Shown here one piece after another: positions 1 through 6,669 of a DNA stretch of 64,000 nt. A program made the translations under genes and the position numbers. This stretch comes from Klebsiella pneumoniae (GTDB lineage Bacteria > Pseudomonadota > Gammaproteobacteria > Ga0077536), in NCBI GenBank assembly GCA_945862315.1, contig CAMAXW010000008.1, forward strand, positions 1 to 64,000. The letters run 5' to 3'. Each line of letters begins with the position of its first letter. Positions within the stretch are counted from its first letter, which is position 1. The notes beneath the pieces were generated by a model that did not search any database, had not been told where the DNA came from, and saw only the letters and a list, made by a program, of their open reading frames with translations.

Positions 1-180
1 CTAGCCGCGCTGGGTCTCGATACCGGCGACTGGGTGGCGACGGTGTGCGAATTGCCTGCCCGCTTCCATCTTTTCGTCGGCGCCCCGCACCGGCTGCGAG
101 CGGTCGCGACCAGAAATGGCTGGCGGTGGGTGCGTGGCCACGCGGCGGCACGGCGTCTTTATGCGCGGGCGAACGAATAA
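1..180 (+). CDS. C-terminal end of an unidentified protein (5' end outside window)
   Basis: Frame 1 is open from the first base to a TAA at 178-180 and gives 59 residues ending in R-A-N-E. The fragment is rich in Arg, Ala and Trp and has no motif I recognise. No start codon needs to lie inside the window, so this is taken as the 3' end of a gene that begins upstream. It could also be a chance open frame, since the GC-rich sequence makes such frames common. No function is proposed. Confidence 0.4.
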   Translation, partial: LAALGLDTGDWVATVCELPARFHLFVGAPHRLRAVATRNGWRWVRGHAAARRLYARANE

Positions 181-401
181 CGCCGCCGCGCTGTTTGGTT
201 TGGAGATGCGACTAGGGAGAAACCCTCGCGTGCTACATGGCGCGGCGAGCCGGCGTTATGGCTAGCGACTTATTATCCACGGGGCGATCGAAAATGGCGG
301 TGATCGACCAATTCCGGGGCTGGGCAAACGTAATGTCGGGAAAGCGCCGCGCGTTATGTTGCGGAATGCGGTGGGGGAACTGGCTTAGGCCGGCAATTCG
401 A

Positions 402-440
402 TGGGTGTCCCAGATGCCCACAGATGCCCAGATCCCTGCC
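402..440. repeat. GGGTGTCCC-seeded repeat, copy left of the IS3 relic
   Basis: The word GGGTGTCCC at 403-411 is followed by three iterations of CAGATGCC-like units running directly into the transposase relic. A close relative lies on the other side of the relic at 729-770, and the same nine-base seed heads every unit of the array at 2.3-2.6 kb. The 181-401 stretch before it shows no gene that I can support. Confidence 0.55.
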
Positions 441-696
441 TATTTGCAGCATGAGTCGAAAAGGCAATTGCTGGGACAATGCAGTGGCCGAGCGGTTCTT
501 TCTGAATCTGAAAATGGAACGTGTCTGGCAGCGTGATGATGCCAACTAGGCCGAAGCAAAAACCGACGTCGCGGCGTGCATCGTGGGATTCTACAACCGC
601 GAGCGTTTGAACTCCGTTTTGGGCAATCTGCCGCCCGCCGTCTTCGAACGGAACATGGCAGCAAAAAGACCTATTTTCGTGCCCGAAATTAGTTCA
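440..696 (+). pseudogene. IS3-family transposase (OrfB) C-terminal relic
   Basis: Reading from the ATG at 451 gives the typical end of an IS3-family DDE transposase: S-R-K-G-N-C-W-D-N-A-x-A-E-R-F-F (the E being the last catalytic acidic residue), then F-Y-N-x-E-R-L-N-S-x-L-G, and a final M-A-A-K-R-P segment. The frame is broken by a TAG at 547-549 and the upstream two thirds of the integrase core, including the two catalytic Asp residues, are absent. Only about 80 codons remain. The homology begins about where the GGGTGTCCC-type repeat ends and stops just before another copy, so the insertion appears to have been eroded or rearranged between repeats. It is surely non-functional. Confidence 0.85.
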
Positions 697-728
697 CCAC
701 TGCAAGATCCCTCCCTGCTAGGTCCCTG

Positions 729-775
729 TGGGTGTCCCAGATCCCGCACACAGATCCCCGCCAGATCCCGCGCCC
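729..775. repeat. GGGTGTCCC-seeded repeat, copy right of the IS3 relic
   Basis: GGGTGTCCC at 730-738 is followed by CAGATCCC-like units (about 739-770), closely resembling the copy at 402-440. The pair brackets the transposase relic in direct orientation. The rest of 697-911 shows no gene or RNA that I recognise. Confidence 0.55.
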
Positions 776-911
776 GGATTGAGTTGCTCGGCGGCTTACA
801 AGTGGTAGGGCTGGACGCTTGCGGCCGTGCCTTTTGGCCTAGCACGTGCGAAGCCAACCAAGCGCGCCCATGCGCAATTTCAGACAAAGCCAGCACGCGA
901 CTCACCGGCAC

Positions 912-1280
912 TCAGCGCGTCCCGGCGGCTCTAAACTCCGGGTGTGTCCAGTCATGGCAGGCGCCACAACGGCGCACCGGCCCGCTGGCAAAACCTTGCT
1001 GCGCTATCCGCGCATGGCAGTCGCGACATAGCGTGTGGAAATCTGCCTGCGCATGCAGCGCGAGTTCGGGCCGGTTCTTGTGGCAGAAATAGCAGGAATC
1101 CTGGCCGGTGGTGTCGAAAAAATTGTGATGACAGCTCCCGCACTTCACGGCGTAGTGATCTTGATGGTCAAACACGATGGCAAGCATCGGGGCGCGCACG
1201 ATGAGTCGCTCGCGCCATTGATACAACGCGCCGCACACCGCCAGCACCAACAGGACTAAAGACAGCGACCGGCGGGACAT
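912..1280 (-). CDS. Periplasmic tetraheme cytochrome c (class III / c7-like)
   Basis: The 122-residue product starts with a short basic segment and a hydrophobic stretch (L-V-L-L-V-L-A-V-C-G), a signal peptide or N-terminal anchor. It carries four CxxCH haem-binding motifs in order: C-G-S-C-H, C-Y-F-C-H, C-R-D-C-H and C-G-A-C-H. Additional histidines before the first motif (F-D-H-Q-D-H) fit the axial ligands of class III cytochromes. The chosen ATG at 1278-1280 lies inside the end of the upstream membrane-protein gene, overlapping it by 25 bases, so the two are translated together. An upstream in-frame start exists but would add a non-hydrophobic leader. The expected role is electron transfer on the outer face of the inner membrane, with the neighbouring bis-haem-b protein as partner. 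The electron donor and final acceptor are not shown by the sequence. Confidence 0.85.
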   Translation of the reverse strand: MSRRSLSLVLLVLAVCGALYQWRERLIVRAPMLAIVFDHQDHYAVKCGSCHHNFFDTTGQDSCYFCHKNRPELALHAQADFHTLCRDCHARIAQQGFASGPVRRCGACHDWTHPEFRAAGTR

Positions 1281-2053
1281 GGATAAGGCGTGGCCGCAGG
1301 GGCGCTGCTCGTTATTGGTTGCGCCAACCACACCGCGGCCACGAACAGGCAGAAGGCAATCGCGAAGGCGACCGCCGGACGCCGACGCCCCGCCAACTCC
1401 CTAATTTGGCCCCGGCGAGTTTCGGCTGGCGGTGGGATGAGATGCCAGTAAATCGCCAGCCCGCTCGGCACGGCAACGCTCCACAGCAGCACGCTACGGC
1501 CGGCAAGGTCAGCAAAATAATACCCCGATCCCAGTAGGTGCCAAACCATCGCAGCCAGCGCTGTCACGGACATCACGGCATGCCAGCCTCGCCAGACCGT
1601 TTGCGGCCAGCGACGTTTAAGCACACCCAGTGAGGTGATGTTTAGGGTCAACAACAACATCAACGCGGCCAGTCCAGCGAGCATATAGCCGGGTGCAGAC
1701 AGCAGCAGATAATCGAGCGTGCGCGGTTCCAACCACAGCAGCCCACCCACATGCAGCACCGCAAAGCCGCAGAGCCACCAAGCCAGATCGCGGTGCAGGC
1801 GCTGCACCACTCGCAACACGCTGATGCTGCGCTGGCGCCTAGCCCACCAGCGGGCCGAGAGCAGCGGCAACAACGCCGCCCCGCCAACGCACACCACGCC
1901 CAACGTCATCCATAAGTTCCACCAGAAATCGAGGGCTGCTGACGCGCGCAGCGTCATCACCCCCAGCGGCATCAGCGCACCGGCCAGCACCACCCACGCC
2001 AGTCGGGACGACCCGCTCACAAAACCGGCTTTAGAACGGTGATCAAGCAGCAC
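1256..2053 (-). CDS. Ferric-reductase-like transmembrane cytochrome b (no FAD/NAD domain)
   Basis: The 265-residue protein is mostly hydrophobic with about six membrane segments. It contains two exact H-x13-H motifs: one starting R-L-H-R-D-L and ending V-L-H-V, the other from G-W-H-A-V to M-V-W-H-L. Paired H-x13-H motifs on neighbouring helices are the bis-haem-b signature of the ferric reductase / NOX / YedZ membrane domain. The protein ends after the membrane part, so the cytosolic FAD- and NAD(P)H-binding domains of full ferric reductases are missing. Electrons must come from another partner, such as the quinone pool, which is my inference. It starts at a GTG (2051-2053) and overlaps the tetraheme cytochrome gene, suggesting a two-protein membrane-to-periplasm electron path. 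Confidence 0.8.
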   Translation of the reverse strand: MLLDHRSKAGFVSGSSRLAWVVLAGALMPLGVMTLRASAALDFWWNLWMTLGVVCVGGAALLPLLSARWWARRQRSISVLRVVQRLHRDLAWWLCGFAVLHVGGLLWLEPRTLDYLLLSAPGYMLAGLAALMLLLTLNITSLGVLKRRWPQTVWRGWHAVMSVTALAAMVWHLLGSGYYFADLAGRSVLLWSVAVPSGLAIYWHLIPPPAETRRGQIRELAGRRRPAVAFAIAFCLFVAAVWLAQPITSSAPAATPYPCPAGRCL

Positions 2054-2304
2054 CTGCTATGACTTTCGCTGCGTTGCGGGGAAATGATTGGCCTCGCGAA
2101 AACACCCAAAATCCGGCGCTGGCGGGTAGCGTGTTTTGCTATCCCCTAGGCGCTCGCGCTAGCCCCCTGACTGCGCCCCCCCCGGAACGCTGCGGGGGCA
2201 ACACGGCTGGCACCACAGCATACCGGCGAAGTGCTACCGGCTTCAGAGATTTTTAAGCCGCATCGTTGGGGCAACGCGCTGCTCAGCAGTGTTAACCCAA
2301 GCAT

Positions 2305-2612
2305 GGGTGTCCCCTAGGCTGCGGCTGCCCTAGGCTGACGGCTGTGGTGGTGGGTGTCCCGGCTGTGGTGGGTGTCCCGGCTGTGGTGGGTGTCCCGGCT
2401 GTGGGTTTCGGCTGTGTCCCGTAGTGGGTGTCCCGGCTGTGGCGCGCGGCTGTGTCCCGTAGTGGGTGTCCCGGCTGTGGCGGTGGTGGGTGTCCCGGCT
2501 GTGGCGCCGGTAGTGGGTGTCCCGGCTGTGGCGGTGGGTGTCCCGGCTGTGGCGCGCGGCTGTGGCGCGGGGTGTCCCGGCTGTGCGCGGCTGTGGCGCG
2601 TCCCGGCTGTGG
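2305..2612. repeat. Interspersed GGGTGTCCCGGCTGTG repeat array
   Basis: Nine copies of GGGTGTCCCGGCTGTG start at 2352, 2370, 2388, 2426, 2464, 2488, 2515, 2536 and 2570. A divergent head copy lies at 2305 and a headless one at about 2598. Start-to-start spacing is 18, 18, 38, 38, 24, 27, 21 and 34 bases. The spacers are short GC-rich pieces, and one (GGCTGTGTCCCGTAGT) appears twice, giving two 38-base super-units. Spacers are neither constant in length nor unique, so this is not a CRISPR array, and long frames across it are by-products of the repetition. It ends in a T-run (about 2613-2622) and fills most of the 800-base gap between divergent redox genes. The flanks (2054-2304 and 2623-2854) contain no gene that I can support. 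Confidence 0.85.
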
Positions 2613-2854
2613 GTTTTTTTTTGGCTAGGGTTGTGCGAGCGACGTGTCCTGGCGCAGAGCAAGGATCCATTTTCACGGCGTCGCGGATCGGCGAAATGGC
2701 TGTCGATGCTTTATCGAACGGCGCGCGACGCCAACTGGTAAACCCGGAATTGATCGGCTTATACTCAGCCCTGAATCTAGGCCCCGACCACCATCCCTGA
2801 GCAGTCATTCGGCAACCGTCGGCTTGCTCTCACCACAAGATGAGGTGACTGGCG

Positions 2855-4003
2855 ATGTTCATAAAAACACGATGGGCCTTAACCCTGTTATTCGGACTGG
2901 TAATCAGTGCTGCTTGCAGCGCGGAAATCCCGCCAGAGCAAACCTCGGTGGCCAGTTTGCCGCCCCCCAATGACTACCGGATTTATCTATCCGATGTCGC
3001 CATCTCGCACATCGTCGATGGGCGACTGCACATTGTTGATGGGCAGTCGCTGAAATACCTGGGCATGATTGGCACCGGGTTCACCGGACTGGCCACTCTC
3101 TCTCCCGACCGTAGCGAAATTTACGTCGCAACCACCTACCTAGCCAAGCTCAATCGCGGCACCCGTACCGACCAAATCGATGTCTACGATAGTCAAAAGT
3201 TAACGCTCAAGGCCGAGATAATCATTCCGCCAAAGCACGCGCAGAGCCTGCCTTACAAGGGGATGATTGCCGCCACGCCAAATGGTCAATTTATCCTCGT
3301 CCAAAACGCAACGCCCGCCAGCTCGGTGTCCATCGTTGATCGCAAAGCAGCCAAATTTTTAGCGGAAATCCCAACACCGGGCTGCTGGGGCATCCTGCCT
3401 GCCCAAAGCGTCAACAATCGGTTCAGCACCATCTGCGGTGACGGCACACTGCTAACCATCACCCTCAAACCCGATGGCACGGCGAGCGAACAACAACGCA
3501 GCGAACGGCTGTTCGACCCAGATAAACAGCCGGTTTACACCCATACCGAACACCTAACAGACACCTACTACTTCATCAGCTATCAGGGCCAGTTGTTTAG
3601 CGCCAACCTCGGTGGCGCAGTTGCCACGGTGGGCAAGTCCTGGTCTTTGCTGGACGCTGATGACATCAAAAAAGCGTGGCGGCCCGGCGGCTATCAACCC
3701 TTTGCGCTACAGGCACAAACAGGGTTGCTCTATGTCGCGATGCACCCCGATGGTAAAGAAGGCAGCCACAAAGACCCGGCCACAGAAATCTGGGCCTTCG
3801 ACCTGGAAACCCAACAGCGCGTGGCGCGGGCCGCGGGAAATAAGGCCATCGCGCTCGCTGTGAGCACGGGCGATGCGCCGCTGCTGTTCGCTATCGATCC
3901 AACTACCGCCGGGGTTATCAACTATACGACGGCTCCAACACTGGCACCGCTAAAGCGGGTGGACGGCTTCGGTGAAGCCCCAGCACTGATAGAAAGCCAT
4001 TAA
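2855..4003 (+). CDS. aauB: Aralkylamine (aromatic amine) dehydrogenase heavy chain
   Basis: The 382-residue protein has a Sec-type signal peptide (residues 1-23, ending A-C-S-A). The rest reads as a seven-bladed beta-propeller of the methylamine/aralkylamine dehydrogenase heavy-chain family, with recurring blade motifs such as S-P-D-R-S-E-I-Y-V-A and A-T-P-N-G-Q-F-I-L-V-Q. The heavy chain carries no cofactor; it scaffolds the quinone-bearing light chain in a periplasmic alpha2beta2 enzyme. GAGG about 8 bases before ATG 2855 supports this start. It opens a five-gene operon whose light chain resembles aralkylamine rather than methylamine dehydrogenase, so aauB is preferred to mauB. Likely substrates are phenylethylamine-, tyramine- or tryptamine-like amines, oxidised to aldehyde and ammonia; the exact preference cannot be read from sequence. 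Confidence 0.88.
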   Translation: MFIKTRWALTLLFGLVISAACSAEIPPEQTSVASLPPPNDYRIYLSDVAISHIVDGRLHIVDGQSLKYLGMIGTGFTGLATLSPDRSEIYVATTYLAKLNRGTRTDQIDVYDSQKLTLKAEIIIPPKHAQSLPYKGMIAATPNGQFILVQNATPASSVSIVDRKAAKFLAEIPTPGCWGILPAQSVNNRFSTICGDGTLLTITLKPDGTASEQQRSERLFDPDKQPVYTHTEHLTDTYYFISYQGQLFSANLGGAVATVGKSWSLLDADDIKKAWRPGGYQPFALQAQTGLLYVAMHPDGKEGSHKDPATEIWAFDLETQQRVARAAGNKAIALAVSTGDAPLLFAIDPTTAGVINYTTAPTLAPLKRVDGFGEAPALIESH

Positions 4004-4008
4004 ACACG

Positions 4009-4545
4009 GTGATCGACCCTGTCTTTAGCCTAATCGTGAGTTACGCCGCCGCCGCGGTACTGCTGCATGGCGCGTGGCATAAATGGCAAGAGCGCGAAAT
4101 CTTCGCGGCTGCCTTGCAGAACTACGCACTCATCCCAGAGGTGGCGGTGCCCAGCGCGTCCAACCTATTAATCGCCTCAGAAGCCGCGATTGGTCTTTTA
4201 CTGTGTGTCCCAATGGCCAAGCCACTAGCCCAAGGTGCGGGCGTCCTACTGTTGCTTGTGGTCAGTGCTGCAGTGGCGGTTAACCTGCTGCGTGGCCGCA
4301 CGGAAATCAGCTGTGGTTGCGGTGGCGGCAGCGGCGACCAGCAAATTTCTTGGGGTCTCATCCTACGCAATAGCCTGTTTGTCTTGCTGCTTGGGCTGGC
4401 CGCCCTTCCCACAGTTTCGCGCACCCTGATCAGCATCGATTACCTCATCATTGGGCTTGGGGTCGGCATGCTAGCGGGGCTGTACGCCGCTGCTAGTCAA
4501 TTGCTGACTAACAGCCCCCGATTAGAAGCCCTCAGGAACACCTAA
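4009..4545 (+). CDS. mauE: MauE, membrane protein for amine dehydrogenase light-chain maturation
   Basis: The 178-residue integral membrane protein has about five hydrophobic helices and a conserved short Cys motif (S-C-G-C-G-G-G) in a loop near residue 103. It belongs to the MauE family, which is needed, with MauD, for making and stabilising the disulfide-rich light chain. It starts at a GTG five bases after the aauB stop, and its stop overlaps the next ATG (TAATG), so it is translationally coupled to mauD. The family resembles DoxX-like membrane proteins; the pairing of membrane cysteines with a thioredoxin-fold neighbour suggests a relay of oxidising or isomerising equivalents, which is an inference from the family. 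Confidence 0.88.
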   Translation: MIDPVFSLIVSYAAAAVLLHGAWHKWQEREIFAAALQNYALIPEVAVPSASNLLIASEAAIGLLLCVPMAKPLAQGAGVLLLLVVSAAVAVNLLRGRTEISCGCGGGSGDQQISWGLILRNSLFVLLLGLAALPTVSRTLISIDYLIIGLGVGMLAGLYAAASQLLTNSPRLEALRNT

Positions 4546-5132
4546 TGGAGCAAACACTCACTGCTGCGGTAGTAGTCCTGGCCGTCGTGGCCGTTGGTCT
4601 GGTGTTAGCCGTGTTCGCACTCGCCAGACAGATCGGCATTCTCTACGAGCGCATTGCGCCGATGGGCGCGCTGATGCTGGACGCCGGACCGGCGGTGGGT
4701 GATGTAGCGCCACGTTTCACACTAGAAGCGCTGGATGGCCGGGTGGTGGAGGTGGGCAATGCGGGCCCACAGTCGAGCCTGCTGTTCTTTCTTTCGCCCA
4801 CCTGTCCGGTGTGTAAAAAACTGCTGCCTATCCTCAAATCGAGCGCGCGCAGCGAGCAGTCTTGGCTGCGCATCCTGCTGGCCAGCGACGGCGAACGAAG
4901 TGCCCAAGAAAAATTCTACCGGCAATCGAAATTAACGGAATTTCCGTATGTTCTGTCCGCAGAACTCGGACTTGCCTTCAAGGTAAGTCGCCTGCCTTAT
5001 GCCGTGCTGTTGGACGACACCGGCAAGGTGCGCGCAAAAGGTCTGATTAACTCGCGCGAACAACTCGAAAGCCTGTTCACGGCCAAAGACCTTGGAGTGT
5101 CCTCGGTACAGGAATATTTACGCTCGGCGTAA
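4545..5132 (+). CDS. mauD: MauD, membrane-anchored thiol-disulfide protein for light-chain maturation
   Basis: The 195-residue protein starts with one membrane anchor (residues 4-26) followed by a periplasmic thioredoxin fold of the AhpC/TSA-Redoxin type. The redox motif is C87-P-V-C90 within L-S-P-T-C-P-V-C-K-K, and a cis-proline loop (R-L-P-Y-A-V-L-L-D) lies near residue 147. MauD proteins are required for correct disulfide formation in the amine dehydrogenase light chain, which here has 14 cysteines. The start overlaps the mauE stop, and aauA follows after 29 bases. Confidence 0.9.
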   Translation: MEQTLTAAVVVLAVVAVGLVLAVFALARQIGILYERIAPMGALMLDAGPAVGDVAPRFTLEALDGRVVEVGNAGPQSSLLFFLSPTCPVCKKLLPILKSSARSEQSWLRILLASDGERSAQEKFYRQSKLTEFPYVLSAELGLAFKVSRLPYAVLLDDTGKVRAKGLINSREQLESLFTAKDLGVSSVQEYLRSA

Positions 5133-5161
5133 TCCGCAGCAGTGATAGTCAGGAGATAGCG

Positions 5162-5734
5162 ATGCAATGGTTTGATGATTTCTTTGAGCGTAAAACCCGC
5201 GAAGTGGCGCAACGCACCTCGCGTCGGAACGCCTTGGCAAGACTCGGCCGCACGCTGCTTGGCGGCGCGGTGTTGTTCCCTATCCTGCCCTTCGATCGTT
5301 CGCCGCAAGCCGCGCCAGCCGGCCATAGCACCAGCGACCATGCTGCCGCCGCGGGCCCAACCAGCGGCGGCACGGGCAGCTCGGATGACGATACCAGCTG
5401 CGAATACTGGCGGTACTGCGCGCTGGATGGCTTTCTGTGTACCTGTTGTGGCGGCTCCATCTCGCAGTGTCCGGCGGGCACCGAAGTCTCAAAGGTGACG
5501 TGGGTTGGTACCTGCCAAAACCCACACGAAAACAAGGCCTATCTCATCAGTTACAACGACTGCTGTGGGGTGTCCGCCTGTGCGCGTTGCATGTGTAACT
5601 ACAATCAGGGCGAACGCCCGGGCTACCGTATGGGGCTGCACAACGACGTAAACTGGTGCATGGGCAATAAGGCCAATGCGTACCACTGCACCGTCGCCGC
5701 GGTGCTCGGTGTCGCTGAGCAGCGTCCGGGTTAA
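5162..5734 (+). CDS. aauA: Aralkylamine dehydrogenase light chain (TTQ-bearing subunit)
   Basis: The 190-residue precursor has a twin-arginine-type leader (T-S-R-R-N-A-L-A-R-L, then a hydrophobic stretch), as usual for this family. The mature part begins near C80 and contains 14 cysteines. Trp114 (K-V-T-W-V-G-T-C) and Trp165 (D-V-N-W-C-M) align with the two tryptophans fused into tryptophan tryptophylquinone. Asp89, Asp133 and Thr177 align with Asp84, Asp128 and Thr172 of Alcaligenes faecalis aromatic amine dehydrogenase, all at a constant offset of five, so the active site is complete. The double-Cys C-C-G-G and the H-N-D-V-N-W-C-M segment match aralkylamine rather than methylamine dehydrogenase. 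GGAG six bases before ATG 5162 supports the start. The protein oxidises primary arylalkyl amines in the periplasm and passes electrons to a copper protein or cytochrome c. Confidence 0.92.
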   Translation: MQWFDDFFERKTREVAQRTSRRNALARLGRTLLGGAVLFPILPFDRSPQAAPAGHSTSDHAAAAGPTSGGTGSSDDDTSCEYWRYCALDGFLCTCCGGSISQCPAGTEVSKVTWVGTCQNPHENKAYLISYNDCCGVSACARCMCNYNQGERPGYRMGLHNDVNWCMGNKANAYHCTVAAVLGVAEQRPG

Positions 5735-5750
5735 TTCTGGGCAATGTCCG

Positions 5751-6200
5751 ATGAAGGCGCCGCATTCGCACCCCTACCCGTGGCTCGCGCTGCTTAGCCT
5801 GTTAGCGTGGGGGCAGTTGGCGCTGGCAACCGACTTCGGGCGGCAGAGCTATCTGCTTAACTGCGCGGGCTGCCACCTGCCAGATGGCAACGGCAGCGCG
5901 CCAAACGACGTCCCGACTTTGCACGGCATTCCGGGACTTTTTGCCAGCATACCGGAAGGACGTGCGTTCCTTACCCAGGTTCCCGGGGTGGCTTATTCTG
6001 CATTGAACGATGCCGACGTGGCCGAGGTTCTTAACTGGGTTCTGCTCAACTTCAGCCGCGATACCTTGCCAGCAGGTTTCGAGCAGTTTACGCGCGACGA
6101 AGTTCATCGCCTGCGGGCCGTGCGGCCGGCGGAGATTTTTAAAGTCCGCGACGCGGTACTGGCCACGCTGGCGGCCAAGGGCATCGCCATCAAGTACTGA
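5751..6200 (+). CDS. Monohaem cytochrome c of the amine dehydrogenase operon
   Basis: The 149-residue protein has a signal peptide (A-L-L-S-L-L-A-W-G-Q-L-A-L-A) and one haem site, C38-A-G-C41-H42, followed by L-P-D-G-N-G-S, typical of small class I cytochromes. The start at 5751, 16 bases after aauA, directly precedes the signal peptide, and no better one is visible. It closes the operon and is the obvious electron acceptor, or next carrier, for the amine dehydrogenase, since no azurin or amicyanin gene is nearby. It is far too short and has too few haem sites to be MauG, the dihaem enzyme that completes TTQ. Confidence 0.85.
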   Translation: MKAPHSHPYPWLALLSLLAWGQLALATDFGRQSYLLNCAGCHLPDGNGSAPNDVPTLHGIPGLFASIPEGRAFLTQVPGVAYSALNDADVAEVLNWVLLNFSRDTLPAGFEQFTRDEVHRLRAVRPAEIFKVRDAVLATLAAKGIAIKY

Positions 6201-6361
6201 GCGGCCCCTGCCGTGGGGCACTTAAAAATTGCAGAAGGTCATACGCCACTCGTGCTGCCCGATCACGTTTAGCGCAGCCGCACAGGGCTGGCTCCCGCTG
6301 CGCTGAGGTTTGTCAGACCTTTCCCTGGGCTATCGCATAGCGCCCCTTTGGGGCTTTTAGC

Positions 6362-6421
6362 TGAGGGATTGAGGGTCACGACGGCAATGCCATTGTGTTG
6401 TTCCACTAACACTTGAGACAT
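6362..6421 (-). pseudogene. N-terminal relic of an enoyl-CoA hydratase gene
   Basis: On the minus strand, ATG at 6419-6421 follows AAGGA and starts M-S-Q-V-L-V-E-Q-H-N-G-I-A-V-V-T-L-N-P, the usual opening of a crotonase-family protein. The frame then runs into a GC-rich palindrome (AAAGCCCCAAAGGGGC on that strand, about 6342-6360) and unrelated sequence. Only about 20 codons are recognisable, so this is a truncated copy, possibly created when the neighbouring acyl-CoA genes were rearranged. The rest of the 6201-6669 gap holds nothing else I recognise. Confidence 0.5.
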
Positions 6422-6669
6422 CAGAATTCCTTGAAAAGAGAGCCCCCAAGGGGCCAGATACTCACTGCCCTGCACGCGCACCACATGGCAGAATAATAGG
6501 CACTTCTAGCCAGCATTGCGCCCTGCGCTGGTTAAGTCCAAATGTGGCGGGCCGCGCTCGCCGACCATTTTGGCGCGGGTTTTCTCCGCACGACAACCCG
6601 CGTAACGGAGCCCTCACCGATGGTTTTAAAGGTCCTAATCCAACCCTGGCACAGCCGCGGCCAACAGCC

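Noticed and set aside
2054-2260. Small plus-strand frame before the repeat array
   Set aside because: No ribosome site, no family resemblance and low-complexity composition.
2305-2622. Array considered as a CRISPR or a coding repeat protein
   Set aside because: Spacer length varies from 2 to 22 bases and spacers repeat; no cas gene is nearby; frames exist on both strands only because of the repetition.
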